NCBI RefSeq assembly: GCF_030818695.1
Contig: NZ_JAUTAR010000001.1
Location: 4,086,501 to 4,150,500 of the forward strand
DNA: 64,000 nt
Direction of reading: 5' to 3'
Source: Chryseobacterium sp. SORGH_AS_0447
GTDB lineage: Bacteria; Bacteroidota; Bacteroidia; Flavobacteriales; Weeksellaceae
Shown: one piece after another, positions 7,802 through 16,139 of the stretch
How the letters are laid out: each line of letters begins with the position of its first letter
Numbering within the stretch: the stretch's first letter is position 1
Translations under genes and position numbers: made by a program
Notes under the pieces: model-generated
What the model was told of the DNA's origin: nothing
What the model saw: only the letters and a program-made list of their open reading frames with translations
The model's database searches: none

Positions 7802-8299
7802 ATGAATAAAACCAAAACAACTGCTCTTATTTTAGGAGCGCTATTTTTTGCATTCCATCTAAATGCGCAAAAAAAAGAATTTAAAAACGATTCAGAAAAA
7901 AGAAAGCTACAACACCTGCCAGATCCTATTCCTTTTAAGGTGGCCCACGGGTATTTTATTAATTATTCAGTTAAAGGTAAAATCACGGAATCCAAGGTTG
8001 AAACTCAGGCCCAGTTTGATAAAATATTTAGTTCCGCTGCAGTGATGGGTGAAGATGGACTACCTACTAAAATTGACTTTACAAAACAATACGTGATTGC
8101 CGTAGTGAAGCCAGATACCCAGAAAGAGACTAATTTAATTCCGTTAAGCCTCCAAGACAACAGGGATGGAAAAATAATATTTACCTACGGTGTTAAACTT
8201 GGAAAAATCCACTCCTACATTTCATCTCCTCTTTTGCTAATTATTGTTGATAAGGACCATAATGGAAATATTGTAATTAACGAAAAATTTGTTCGGTAA
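7802..8299 (+). CDS. Small secreted protein, cassette partner, copy 2
   Basis: This 165-residue protein has a Sec signal (MNKTKTTALILGALFFAF, cleavage near LNAQ). It aligns with 2767-3252 through IPFKVAHGYFINYS, the helix QFDKIFSSAAVMG, KIDFTKQYVIAVV and SSPLLLIIVDKD. Identity is clearly lower than for the lipoprotein pair, so the two components diverge at different rates. The function is unknown and no cysteine or catalytic motif is conserved between the copies. The next gene begins 1 nt after its stop codon, so it is co-transcribed with the propeller lipoprotein and glycosyltransferase genes. Confidence 0.75.
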   Translation: MNKTKTTALILGALFFAFHLNAQKKEFKNDSEKRKLQHLPDPIPFKVAHGYFINYSVKGKITESKVETQAQFDKIFSSAAVMGEDGLPTKIDFTKQYVIAVVKPDTQKETNLIPLSLQDNRDGKIIFTYGVKLGKIHSYISSPLLLIIVDKDHNGNIVINEKFVR

Positions 8300-8300
8300 T

Positions 8301-9566
8301 ATGATACTCAATCTATCCAGAAAAAAAACGAGCTGTTCTTTATTTTTATTTTTTTCGCTAATTATAGCATGCTCACAGATAGCAGCATGTTCAGAACGTG
8401 AAGATCCATTTTTTCCGGAAAACGTACCCACTATTCCGGACAACAAAAAGGAATATACAGGTGTTATCGAATACTTTACCGATAAGGGTACCATTAACAT
8501 TAACACTCTTGCAAATGCAAATTATCCCGGTAAAAATGAGTCTTCCCTGATCAAAAACATCAGCAATCCAAATTTTAGCTATTGCCACCCGGATGTGGAA
8601 TATTTTCCCTCCGGATTCAACGGATATAAATACTGGATGGTCTTCACGCCATTTTTTGGCAGTGTGGGAAATGTAAAACTATCTACAAGATTTGAAAATC
8701 CTACAGTTGTTGTTTCAAATGACGGACGTAACTGGACCTGTCCCAAAGGTAATTGTGGCCCTATACAAATGGCTCCAAGCATTGGTGAAAGTTTCAGAGA
8801 GAGAAAAGGAGAGGAAGTTCAGGGGTTCTGGTCTGATGTAGATTGGAATTATGAACATGGAGAATTTTCGCTTTATTTCAGAGGCAGCATGATAAAGGCC
8901 CAGGCATTAAGGAAAAGAGGAGCAAAAAGCATCAACAATAGCAGAAAATTAATGAAGAATGCCCAACGCACCATTGTGCGCCAGACCTCTAAAGACGGAG
9001 TTTCCTGGACGCCAATGGAAGTTGCTTATACCAGCAATCCACCTTATTCGCCAAAAAACAACCATATCCTATCGCCATCTTTTGTGTATAACGGCAGTCA
9101 GTATATAAGCTTTGAAGTGGAGAATAATATCAGTTCCAATTTTCCCGGAAATAATCCTTCCTACGTCATCAGAAGAACATCCGCCAATGGTTTGGATTTC
9201 TCTGAATTTAAACAAAGTAAAGTGGTGAATTTTATAAATAAACCCTGGAAAAAAGACAATCCCCAAGATGCACCCTGGCATCTGCAGGCATCCTATGTGG
9301 ATGGATATTATTTTTTATGCATTGCGGTAGGAGATGTGAAAAGGTATACCTCGGAAAGTCTCTATCTCGCGGTATCAAAAGATGGTCTGAATTTTAAAGT
9401 TTTCCCCAAGCCCATGGTAGAGCATAATGCCTACCGATCATGTGTATTTCCGATGCATAGCACTACTGAGCTGATAGATTTTGGCGCTGTAATCGGGTTT
9501 AAAAATGGTGTTTTTACCTACAGGGAATTTCATATAAACAAATCAAACCTTAACCAATGGATATAA
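8301..9566 (+). CDS. Beta-propeller lipoprotein, GH43/GH32-like
   Basis: From the ATG at 8301 the product has 421 residues; the longer frame begins at a TTG inside the upstream gene. The N-terminal signal contains LIIACSQIAACS, two possible lipidation cysteines, followed by a Pro-rich linker. Repeated strand blocks such as YKYWMVFTPF, NPTVVVSNDGRNWTCP, VDWNYEHGEFSLYFRG, IVRQTSKDGVSWTP and LYLAVSKDGLNFKVF resemble blades of the five-bladed propeller of GH43/GH32-type enzymes and sialidase-like proteins. I cannot place catalytic acids with confidence, so it may bind glycans instead. The stop codon overlaps the start of the glycosyltransferase gene, which links it to surface polysaccharide or glycoprotein work. 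Confidence 0.7.
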   Translation: MILNLSRKKTSCSLFLFFSLIIACSQIAACSEREDPFFPENVPTIPDNKKEYTGVIEYFTDKGTININTLANANYPGKNESSLIKNISNPNFSYCHPDVEYFPSGFNGYKYWMVFTPFFGSVGNVKLSTRFENPTVVVSNDGRNWTCPKGNCGPIQMAPSIGESFRERKGEEVQGFWSDVDWNYEHGEFSLYFRGSMIKAQALRKRGAKSINNSRKLMKNAQRTIVRQTSKDGVSWTPMEVAYTSNPPYSPKNNHILSPSFVYNGSQYISFEVENNISSNFPGNNPSYVIRRTSANGLDFSEFKQSKVVNFINKPWKKDNPQDAPWHLQASYVDGYYFLCIAVGDVKRYTSESLYLAVSKDGLNFKVFPKPMVEHNAYRSCVFPMHSTTELIDFGAVIGFKNGVFTYREFHINKSNLNQWI

Positions 9567-10630
9567 ATAAATCTGCTCAGAATAGAAAAGATTTTCTGGT
9601 ATCAGTAGTCATGCCAATATTTAATACGAGTGAATTTTTATCAGAAGCAGTAAACAGTGTACTCTGTCAAAGTTTAGAAGATTTTGAACTGATTTTAGTA
9701 AATGATGGAAGTACTGATAATTCCGCGGATATCTGCCAGGAATTCTTGAGACATGACAAAAGAATAAAATATTTTCATCAAAATAATGCAGGAGTTTCGG
9801 CTGCAAGAAATCTGGGGCTCAGGCATGCTACCGGACAATACATCTTTTTCATGGATTCAGATGACACTATTGGTATAGAGTTTCTTGAAACATCATATGT
9901 TGTTTCCATATATCAAGACACTGACATCACTATATTGGGTAGTTATTTCTGTAATAGTAATGTTCCCATCCCTGCACTTCCGACCTGCGCTATGTTTTTA
10001 AAAAGGGATTTTTTAAGATCATATAAAGAGATCCAATTTCCAGAAGGTATACAACCGTGTGAAGATGGTTTATTTTCCCATCAATTACTTGCTTTAACAT
10101 CCCGTATCGGTGAAAATCCAAACGCTATTTATCATCATAGAAGCCATGAGAATCAAAATCACATAATAATCAATGGAGACTGCGATAGTGTATTGATTCA
10201 GATATATCAATGGAGAGAAATTTTGGAAAAATTTTATATGAAATTTGATCTATATCCAAAAAAATACTTCCACTTAGCTCTTTTCATTCAGCACGAACCC
10301 TTTGAATTAAGGTATATAGGAATGCCGCTTGATAAAGGGCAAAAATATTTGTTGCATAACCTTATAAAATGCTGGATGTTCCCTGTTTTTCAAAATTTAA
10401 AGAAAGAAGAAATCAGAATGCTGTCAAAACCATTTTTATACTTCACCACCACTGATAGCCCTACTGATTTTGACCAATTTTTTGAAAAATACCGATATTG
10501 GAGAAGGATAAAAAAAGGAGTCTTTCAATTTTTGGTTCGCTTTATTGTTATAAAGAGCGTGAGAAGAAAGTTAAGGCATAAAATCAATGAAAATTTTAGA
10601 AAGGATGACGATCTTATTTATAGAGCATAA
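9557..10630 (+). CDS. GT2-family glycosyltransferase
   Basis: This 357-residue protein has the GT-A fold. The nucleotide-binding strand is SVVMPIFNTSEFLSEAVNSV, followed by DFELILVNDGSTDNS, GVSAARNLGLRHATGQYIFF and the metal-binding MDSDD (D-x-D equivalent) near residue 97. EDGLFSHQLL near residue 176 is where the catalytic base of GT2 enzymes such as WcaA lies (E-D). The C-terminal third is basic and specific to this protein. It overlaps the preceding propeller gene by 10 nt, so the two are translationally coupled. The sugar donor is unknown. It is the last intact gene of this run; the next 550 nt hold only remnants and a tRNA. Confidence 0.88.
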   Translation: MDINKSAQNRKDFLVSVVMPIFNTSEFLSEAVNSVLCQSLEDFELILVNDGSTDNSADICQEFLRHDKRIKYFHQNNAGVSAARNLGLRHATGQYIFFMDSDDTIGIEFLETSYVVSIYQDTDITILGSYFCNSNVPIPALPTCAMFLKRDFLRSYKEIQFPEGIQPCEDGLFSHQLLALTSRIGENPNAIYHHRSHENQNHIIINGDCDSVLIQIYQWREILEKFYMKFDLYPKKYFHLALFIQHEPFELRYIGMPLDKGQKYLLHNLIKCWMFPVFQNLKKEEIRMLSKPFLYFTTTDSPTDFDQFFEKYRYWRRIKKGVFQFLVRFIVIKSVRRKLRHKINENFRKDDDLIYRA

Positions 10631-10671
10631 GCAGTTCTCCTAATGGCAGTGGAACTATACATCCTTAGTAA

Positions 10672-10836
10672 GTAAACGCAGGAGATCTCACACTCTACTT
10701 GTTTTTTCAGAGACATTCTTACTTTGGAAAATTTGTTAAAAGCTTAAAAAGAAATGAAGCGGCTGAAGGATCAGTCGCTGCCGAAAAACAAAATCAGTAT
10801 GTAGAAAAGATAAAGGCTTTAAAAATAGCAAATTAA
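10672..10836 (+). pseudogene. Orphan C-terminal coding tail
   Basis: An open stretch of 54 codons ends with TAA at 10834-10836. Its last 41 codons read like a real protein end: YFGKFVKSLKRNEAAEGSVA and then KQNQYVEKIKALKIAN. There is no start codon or upstream part. I do not recognise the family. It is directly followed by a decayed piece of a propeller gene, so this segment is a graveyard of deleted genes. Confidence 0.45.
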
Positions 10837-10842
10837 GAAGTA

Positions 10843-11012
10843 TGACTGAATTTTAAAGTTTTCCCCAAGACCATGGTAGCATAACGCGTACCTATCGTGT
10901 GTATTTCCTATGAATGGCAATTCTCAGAAAATAGAATTTGGTGCAGTAATTGGGTTTAAAATGGCATTTTTACTTATCGAGAATTTAGTCTTAGTAAATC
11001 GTATCTTAATCT
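10843..11012 (+). pseudogene. Decayed 3' fragment of a second propeller lipoprotein gene
   Basis: The stretch aligns with the 3' end of the intact propeller gene (9383-9556). Shared runs include CTGAATTTTAAAGTTTTCCC, CCATGGTAG, GTGTATTTCC, GGGTTTAAAA and a similar end. Small deletions and insertions shift the frame several times and no start codon remains. It is the leftover of a tandem paralog whose 5' part is gone. Confidence 0.8.
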
Positions 11013-11150
11013 CTGCGTATAATGAAAATAATATCTAAACGAAAATAATTTTTTAAATATAGATTGTAATTCCGATAGTCATACAGGTAAATTTTATTTT
11101 ACAATAAATACATTTGCAATAAAAGTTTAAATCTTAATAATATAAAAACT

Positions 11151-11180
11151 AAAAAGCACTTACAGTTGTAAGTGCTTTTC
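11151..11180 (-). terminator. Terminator of the tRNA gene
   Basis: AAAAGCACTTAC and GTAAGTGCTTTT form a perfect 12-bp stem with loop AGTT. On the minus strand it starts 6 nt after the tRNA 3' end, and A/T runs flank the stem. Confidence 0.8.
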
Positions 11181-11184
11181 AACG

Positions 11185-11258
11185 TGGTCCCACTTGGGCT
11201 CGAACCAAGGACCACCTGATTATGAGTCAGGTGCTCTAACCAACTGAGCTATAGGACC
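11185..11258 (-). tRNA. tRNA with CAT anticodon (Met elongator, or Ile2 with modified C34)
   Basis: Read on the minus strand, the gene starts GGTCCTATAGCTCAG and ends TGGGACC plus discriminator A. The acceptor stem GGTCCTA/TGGGACC contains one G-U type pair, the D arm is AGCTC-AGTTGGTTA-GAGC, the anticodon stem CCTGA/TCAGG encloses CTCATAA, and the T arm has the GTTCGAGCC core. The anticodon is CAT. It lacks the features of the initiator (three G-C pairs in the anticodon stem), so it is elongator Met or the Ile(AUA) tRNA whose C34 becomes lysidine. The loop is the same in both, so this cannot be settled by eye. No CCA is encoded. Confidence 0.9.
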
Positions 11259-11319
11259 GCAAAATTGGCTGAATTTTGTGACTGCAAAAATAACAAAATT
11301 TCCGGCATTACAAAATTTT

Positions 11320-11718
11320 TTATGGTTTTTCTTGGCACAATTCTACCAGGACGCCGTTGGTGGATTTCGGGTGAAGGAAGACAACGAGTTTATTATCAGC
11401 ACCTTCTTTGGGTTCTTCAGAGATAAATTCAAAACCTTCTTTTTTCAGTCTTTGCACTTCGGCCGCAATATCTTCTACTCCGAAAGCCAGATGGTGGATG
11501 CCCTCCCCTTTTTTGCCGATGAATTTGGAAACCGGACTGTCTTCCCGGCTCGCTTCCAACAGCTCGATCTTGCTTTCACCGGCGGCATAAAAGGAAGTGG
11601 TTACCCCTTCCCGTTCCACCGATTCTTTTTTGTAGGATTCTTTTCCCAGCAGCTTCGCAAAAAGTTCGTCGGAAACCCCTAAGGATTGTACGGCAATCCC
11701 GATATGTTCTAATTTCAT
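11320..11718 (-). CDS. mce: Methylmalonyl-CoA epimerase
   Basis: This 132-residue enzyme has the vicinal-oxygen-chelate (glyoxalase) fold and interconverts (2R)- and (2S)-methylmalonyl-CoA in propionate metabolism. The metal ligands are visible: His in MKLEHIGIAV, Glu in SKIELLEAS region, His in GEGIHHLAFGV, and Glu in the C-terminal GVLVELCQ. Typical family words include KGEGIHHLAF and FLHPKSTNGVLVEL. The length is normal for the family. The gene is on the minus strand between the tRNA and rbfA and is probably transcribed alone. Confidence 0.93.
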   Translation of the reverse strand: MKLEHIGIAVQSLGVSDELFAKLLGKESYKKESVEREGVTTSFYAAGESKIELLEASREDSPVSKFIGKKGEGIHHLAFGVEDIAAEVQRLKKEGFEFISEEPKEGADNKLVVFLHPKSTNGVLVELCQEKP

Positions 11719-11791
11719 AAAGAATAAATAAATTAAGTCGTAATTTTGAGTCGGCTACCAGATTTCGGGGTACCAATTCAAACAAAAGTAC

Positions 11792-11799
11792 TAAATTTG
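11792..11799 (+). promoter_or_regulatory. -7 promoter box of rbfA
   Basis: TAAATTTG ends 8 nt before the ATG at 11808, so transcripts would start only a few bases before the start codon and be nearly leaderless. Confidence 0.55.
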
Positions 11800-11807
11800 C
11801 AGAAATT

Positions 11808-12167
11808 ATGGAAAGTAACAGACAAAGAAAAGTAGCCCAGATTATACAGGAAGATTTCGCAGAGCTTTTCCGCAAGCAGGCATCAGAAAGCAAGCAGAGC
11901 ATTCTGGTATCGGTTTCGGATGTAAAGGTGACGCCGGATCTCAGCATTGCCAAGATTTATTTAAGCATCTTCCCGCAGGAACACCGTAAGGCGGTAATGA
12001 AAGAGATCGAGGAAAACAAGGCCCAGTACCGCAATTTTATCGGCCAGAAAATGGCCAAGCAGGTGCGCGTGATCCCGAATCTTAATTTTTACCTGGATAC
12101 CACGCTGGACGATGTTGAAAAACTGGAGCGCGAACTGAGAGGCGAAGGCGATAATCCTATTTTGTAA
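11808..12167 (+). CDS. rbfA: 30S ribosome-binding factor A
   Basis: This 119-residue protein is RbfA, a KH-like cold-shock factor that helps 16S rRNA maturation on the 30S subunit. Family features are visible: N-terminal RQRKVAQIIQEDFAELFRK, the strand VSVSDVKVTPDLSIAKIYLS, and the C-terminal RVIPNLNFYLDTTLDDVEKL. The length is normal. It is followed after 3 nt by the permease gene, so the two form an operon started by the TAAATTTG box. Confidence 0.95.
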   Translation: MESNRQRKVAQIIQEDFAELFRKQASESKQSILVSVSDVKVTPDLSIAKIYLSIFPQEHRKAVMKEIEENKAQYRNFIGQKMAKQVRVIPNLNFYLDTTLDDVEKLERELRGEGDNPIL

Positions 12168-12170
12168 CCC

Positions 12171-13409
12171 TTGAAAAACATTGCCTTTTATATTGCTTCC
12201 CGATACCTTTTGTCAAAAAAAGGCAGCACGGCCGTGACCTTTATTACCTGGTTGGCGGTCGGTGCAATGACGGTAGCCGTTACGGCAATGTTTGTGATCA
12301 TCTCCGTATTTTCAGGACTGGAAGATCTCAACAAGGACCTGATTTCCAACCTTCACGCCGACCTGACCATCAAAAGCACTTCCGGAAAGACGCTGAAAGA
12401 CCTGGATCAGATCACTTCGGTTTTAAAAAACAACAATGAGATCAGCCATTTTTCCAGGGTCATTGAGGAAAAAGTCTACATCAGCTTTAACGGAAAAGGC
12501 GATATCGCCTATTTACGCGGCGTTGATTCGGCTTATACGACCGTCAACCCGATCAATAAAGAGATTTTTTACGGCGTTTATCCCAGCTTTAAGTATTCCA
12601 ATGAAGTCCTGATGGAAAATTCACTGGACATCCGGCTGTCTGTTCCGGTAGCTACGGAAAACGGCTATGCCACGGTATTCATGCCGAAGCCGGGAACCGG
12701 GATCATCAACAAGGAAGAGGATATTTACAATAAAAAAGACATTTTGGTCACCGGACTTTTCCCCGGAAAAGACCAGCTCGACAATTACATCATCGCGCCG
12801 ATCGAACTGACGCAGGAATTACTCAATCTTCCGAAAAATTCAGCCTATCAGATCGTGATCAGGCTGAAAAACCCTGAAAATGCCGATGCCGTAAAACAGC
12901 AGCTTACCACTTCTCTCGGAGGCAGCCTTACAGGTGAAAAGACACCTTCAGGAAAAGAGATCGAAATCAAAACCAAACAGGAAGAGAATGCCGCATTCTG
13001 GAAAATGATCAATACCGAAAAGTTATTTATCTATTTAATTTTTGCACTGGTTATTTTCATTACCACCTTCAACCTGGCAGGTGCCATCATTATCCTTCAG
13101 CTGGATAAGAAAGAACAGGCCAAATCTTTGGTCTCATTAGGTTTCCCATTAAGCCATCTGCGGCAGGTATATTTTTATACCGGAATCCTGATCGTCGTAT
13201 TGGGAATCATTTCGGGGCTGATCCTGGGAACAGGCCTTTGCTACTTCCAGCAGTACACCGAATTCTTTAAAGCCAACGAAACCCTACCTTTCCCGGTAAA
13301 AATTGTCGGCCAGAATTACCTGATCGTTGCCCTTACCGCCTCCTTGTTTGGATTTGGTATTTCGTGGGTATTTTCAAAAATCAGCAGGGAGTATATTACT
13401 AAAAATTAA
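12171..13409 (+). CDS. FtsX-like ABC permease (LolC/LolE type), TTG start
   Basis: This 412-residue inner-membrane protein has the MacB/FtsX layout: one N-terminal membrane segment (FITWLAVGAMTVAVTAMFVI), a large periplasmic domain (about residues 50-280), then three membrane segments (LFIYLIFALVIFITTFNLAG, a segment at about 335-358, and one at about 380-400). The opening YIASRYLLSKKGSTAVTFIT is typical of lipoprotein-releasing permeases LolC/E, which pull lipoproteins from the inner membrane with LolD and pass them to LolA. No ATPase gene is adjacent. The only in-frame start that keeps the canonical N-terminus is TTG at 12171, 3 nt after the rbfA stop, so translation is probably coupled. 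Confidence 0.85.
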   Translation: MKNIAFYIASRYLLSKKGSTAVTFITWLAVGAMTVAVTAMFVIISVFSGLEDLNKDLISNLHADLTIKSTSGKTLKDLDQITSVLKNNNEISHFSRVIEEKVYISFNGKGDIAYLRGVDSAYTTVNPINKEIFYGVYPSFKYSNEVLMENSLDIRLSVPVATENGYATVFMPKPGTGIINKEEDIYNKKDILVTGLFPGKDQLDNYIIAPIELTQELLNLPKNSAYQIVIRLKNPENADAVKQQLTTSLGGSLTGEKTPSGKEIEIKTKQEENAAFWKMINTEKLFIYLIFALVIFITTFNLAGAIIILQLDKKEQAKSLVSLGFPLSHLRQVYFYTGILIVVLGIISGLILGTGLCYFQQYTEFFKANETLPFPVKIVGQNYLIVALTASLFGFGISWVFSKISREYITKN

Positions 13410-13458
13410 CACGTTCCCGTGTTCGTTTTTTTGTACCTTTACGCCCCAATTTTTAAAA

Positions 13459-15261
13459 ATGAAACGAAATCTATTCCCCTTTTTACTGATTTTTGCGTTT
13501 ATCAGCACCTTTGCGCAAATTCCGACCGGTTATTATGACGGAACCGCAGGCCTTACCGGCGCTGCTTTGAAAACCAAACTTAAACAGATCATTACCAACG
13601 GACATGTAGACCATGGCTACGGTGGACTTTGGAACGGCTATCAGACCACAGACCGCGATAATATCGCGATGTCAGGTTATGAAAATGACAACACGATCCT
13701 GGACATCTATTCCGAAAACCCAAACGGTACCGATCCTTACACTTATAACTATCCAAGCGGACAATGCGGATCATACAACAGTGAAGGCGACTGCTACAAC
13801 AGGGAACACGTTGTCCCTCAAAGCTTGTTCAACAGCAATGCTCCGATGGTTTCCGATATCAATTTTATCCGGCCTACCGACGGAAAGGTAAACGGGATGC
13901 GGTCCAACTTCCCTTACGGAAAAGTGGGCTCCGCCTCTTACACTTCCCAGAACGGATCAAAATTAGGGACTTCCTCTTCTCCTGGATATTCCGGGACGGT
14001 TTTTGAGCCGATCGATGCCTTTAAAGGAGACATTGCCCGAATGATCCTGTATTTTGTAACGAGGTATGAATCTCAGCTTTCCGGCTTCGGAACTGGAAAT
14101 ATGCTGGGCGGTTCGTCTTTTCCGGGATTACAGACCTGGGAGCTGAACCAGCTGCTGGCATGGCATGCGGCAGACCCGGTTTCCGCGACGGAAATTTCCA
14201 GAAACAACGCCTCGTATAATTACCAGGGAAACCGGAACCCGTATATCGATCATCCTGAATATGTAGCGCAGATCTGGGGTACACCGGTTGCCGATACCCA
14301 GGCTCCTACCGCTCCTACGAATTTAGCGACAAGCAATCCTTCTTCAAATTCCATTTCTTTAAGCTGGACAGCTTCTACGGATAATGTGGGGGTAACCGGT
14401 TATGATATTTATAAAGACGGAAACTTTTATGCAACCGTTACAGGAACAACCGCTACGGTTTCGGGATTGAATCCATTGACGACTTACAGTTTCTACGTAA
14501 TCGCGAAGGATGCGGCAGGAAATGCTTCTGCAGCAAGCAACACCGCTCAGGGCACTACTCTTGCGGGAGGACAGCCTGGAGGAAGCTGTGGAACGGAAGA
14601 TTTCTCCAATATTCCATCAGCAAGCTCTTCTTACACCACCCAGAACTGGACGAGTAACAACATCACCTGGACGGCTACTGATGCCAGAACCGACCAGAAT
14701 ATCAACGGGACCGGAGACAAAGCCATTACCATCAGAAACGGAAACTTAACAAGTTCTACCATTTCCGGAGGAATCCAGAGCTTGACGGTAAAAGCACAGT
14801 TAAAGTTTTCAGGTACCGCAGGTAACTTGGATCTAAAAATAAATGGTACGACGGTGGGTACAATTCCTTATTCCTCTACTTCAACCCAGTCATTTACCAT
14901 TAACAATATTAATGTGAGCGGAAACGTTGTAATCAGCATTGTAAATCCTGTAACCGATAACAGAGTTGCCATTGACGATTTAAGCTGGACCTGCTACGGC
15001 GTTCTGGGAACGGCGGAAATTTCAAAAGATCAATCGTCTTTCAGCATCTATCCGAACCCGGTAAAAAACAATGAATTGTTTGTAAAGGGGGAAAACCTGA
15101 GCCGCATTTCGAAAGCGCAGATCTATGATTTCTCAGGAAAGCTGATTGAAACCTTTGAAAATCCTTTCAGACATTCAAATAAAATCAATCTTAAAGGTTT
15201 GGTTAAAGGAAACTACATCCTGAAAACGGATGTCTTCTCCGCGAAATTTATTGTAGACTAA
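13459..15261 (+). CDS. Secreted endonuclease I with FN3 domain and type IX sorting signal
   Basis: From the ATG at 13459 the protein has 600 residues with a Sec signal (MKRNLFPFLLIFAFISTFAQ). The nuclease part (about 20-280) is endonuclease I/NucM: the His-Me finger reads CYNREHVVPQSLF and is followed by DINFIRPTDGKVNGMRSNFP. A fibronectin type III domain follows (PTAPTNLATSNPSSNSISLS to TYSFYVIAKDAAGNAS), then a beta-sandwich carbohydrate-binding-like region. The C-terminus (FSIYPNPVKNNELFV to GNYILKTDVFSAKFIVD) is a type A T9SS sorting domain, so the enzyme is exported across the outer membrane. It likely degrades extracellular DNA for nutrition. Confidence 0.93.
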   Translation: MKRNLFPFLLIFAFISTFAQIPTGYYDGTAGLTGAALKTKLKQIITNGHVDHGYGGLWNGYQTTDRDNIAMSGYENDNTILDIYSENPNGTDPYTYNYPSGQCGSYNSEGDCYNREHVVPQSLFNSNAPMVSDINFIRPTDGKVNGMRSNFPYGKVGSASYTSQNGSKLGTSSSPGYSGTVFEPIDAFKGDIARMILYFVTRYESQLSGFGTGNMLGGSSFPGLQTWELNQLLAWHAADPVSATEISRNNASYNYQGNRNPYIDHPEYVAQIWGTPVADTQAPTAPTNLATSNPSSNSISLSWTASTDNVGVTGYDIYKDGNFYATVTGTTATVSGLNPLTTYSFYVIAKDAAGNASAASNTAQGTTLAGGQPGGSCGTEDFSNIPSASSSYTTQNWTSNNITWTATDARTDQNINGTGDKAITIRNGNLTSSTISGGIQSLTVKAQLKFSGTAGNLDLKINGTTVGTIPYSSTSTQSFTINNINVSGNVVISIVNPVTDNRVAIDDLSWTCYGVLGTAEISKDQSSFSIYPNPVKNNELFVKGENLSRISKAQIYDFSGKLIETFENPFRHSNKINLKGLVKGNYILKTDVFSAKFIVD

Positions 15262-15284
15262 GATTTAAGAAATATTTCATCCTG

Positions 15285-15312
15285 AAGACCGGTTTTTTCC
15301 GGTCTTTTTTTT
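15285..15312 (+). terminator. Rho-independent terminator after the nuclease gene
   Basis: AAGACCGG and CCGGTCTT form an 8-bp stem with a T6 loop, followed by a T-rich run. It ends 12 nt before aroE. Confidence 0.85.
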
Positions 15313-15323
15313 ATTTTTATCCT

Positions 15324-16061
15324 ATGGATTCCAATAAAAAATTAGGGCTGATCGGGAAAAATATTTCCTATTCCTTTTCAAAAAAATACTTTGAAGACAA
15401 ATTCCAGAAACTGATGCTGAAAGGCTATTCGTACAGCATTTTCGACTTACCGGAACTCCATGAAGTGGAAAATCTTTTTTCCAATCCCGAATTATTGGGA
15501 TTCAACGTTACCATTCCGTACAAGGAAAAAATCATCGGATACCTGGATGAATTAAGTGATGAAGCGCAACAGATCGGCGCCGTCAACTGCGTCCTGATTG
15601 AAAACGGTAAAAAAAGAGGCTATAACACGGATGCATTCGGATTCGAAAAAACATTGATGCTCCATAAAAAGCCGCACCAGCATTCCGCGCTCATCTTAGG
15701 AAACGGCGGAGCGGCCAAAGCCGTAAAATATGTGCTGGATAAATACGGGATCCCTTCTCTTACCGTTTCCAGGACTACGGAGATCAATTATGAAAATTTG
15801 GATAAAGAAACCGTGGAACAGCACCAGATTATCATTCAGTGCACTCCGGTGGGTACGTTCCCGAATGTGGAAGACTGCCTGCATTTTCCTTTTGAAGGAA
15901 TTACCAAAGACCACCTGATCATCGACTTAATCTACAATCCGAACTACACGAAATTCATCATCAATGCTTCCGAAAAAGGAGCAAAAACCGTGAATGGCTA
16001 TTATATGCTCGAACAGCAGGCAGAAAAAGCCTGGGAAATTTGGAATTTTCAAAAAAAATAA
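15324..16061 (+). CDS. aroE: Shikimate dehydrogenase
   Basis: This 245-residue enzyme reduces 3-dehydroshikimate to shikimate with NADPH in aromatic amino acid synthesis. Visible features are the substrate-binding ISYSFSKKYF start, NVTIPYKEKI with the catalytic lysine, the AVNCVLIENGKKRGYNTDAF segment, the nucleotide-binding loop ILGNGGAAKAV, and the C-terminal VNGYYMLEQQA. The protein is slightly shorter than E. coli AroE (272) but all key blocks are present. It follows a terminator and is read before the DUF349 gene. Confidence 0.94.
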   Translation: MDSNKKLGLIGKNISYSFSKKYFEDKFQKLMLKGYSYSIFDLPELHEVENLFSNPELLGFNVTIPYKEKIIGYLDELSDEAQQIGAVNCVLIENGKKRGYNTDAFGFEKTLMLHKKPHQHSALILGNGGAAKAVKYVLDKYGIPSLTVSRTTEINYENLDKETVEQHQIIIQCTPVGTFPNVEDCLHFPFEGITKDHLIIDLIYNPNYTKFIINASEKGAKTVNGYYMLEQQAEKAWEIWNFQKK

Positions 16062-16139
16062 CTTAACTTAGTATTGTATTTGGCTTTTTAGCCATATATT
16101 TAGAGGATATTATAATGCCACTCACATAAACGATTTGCT

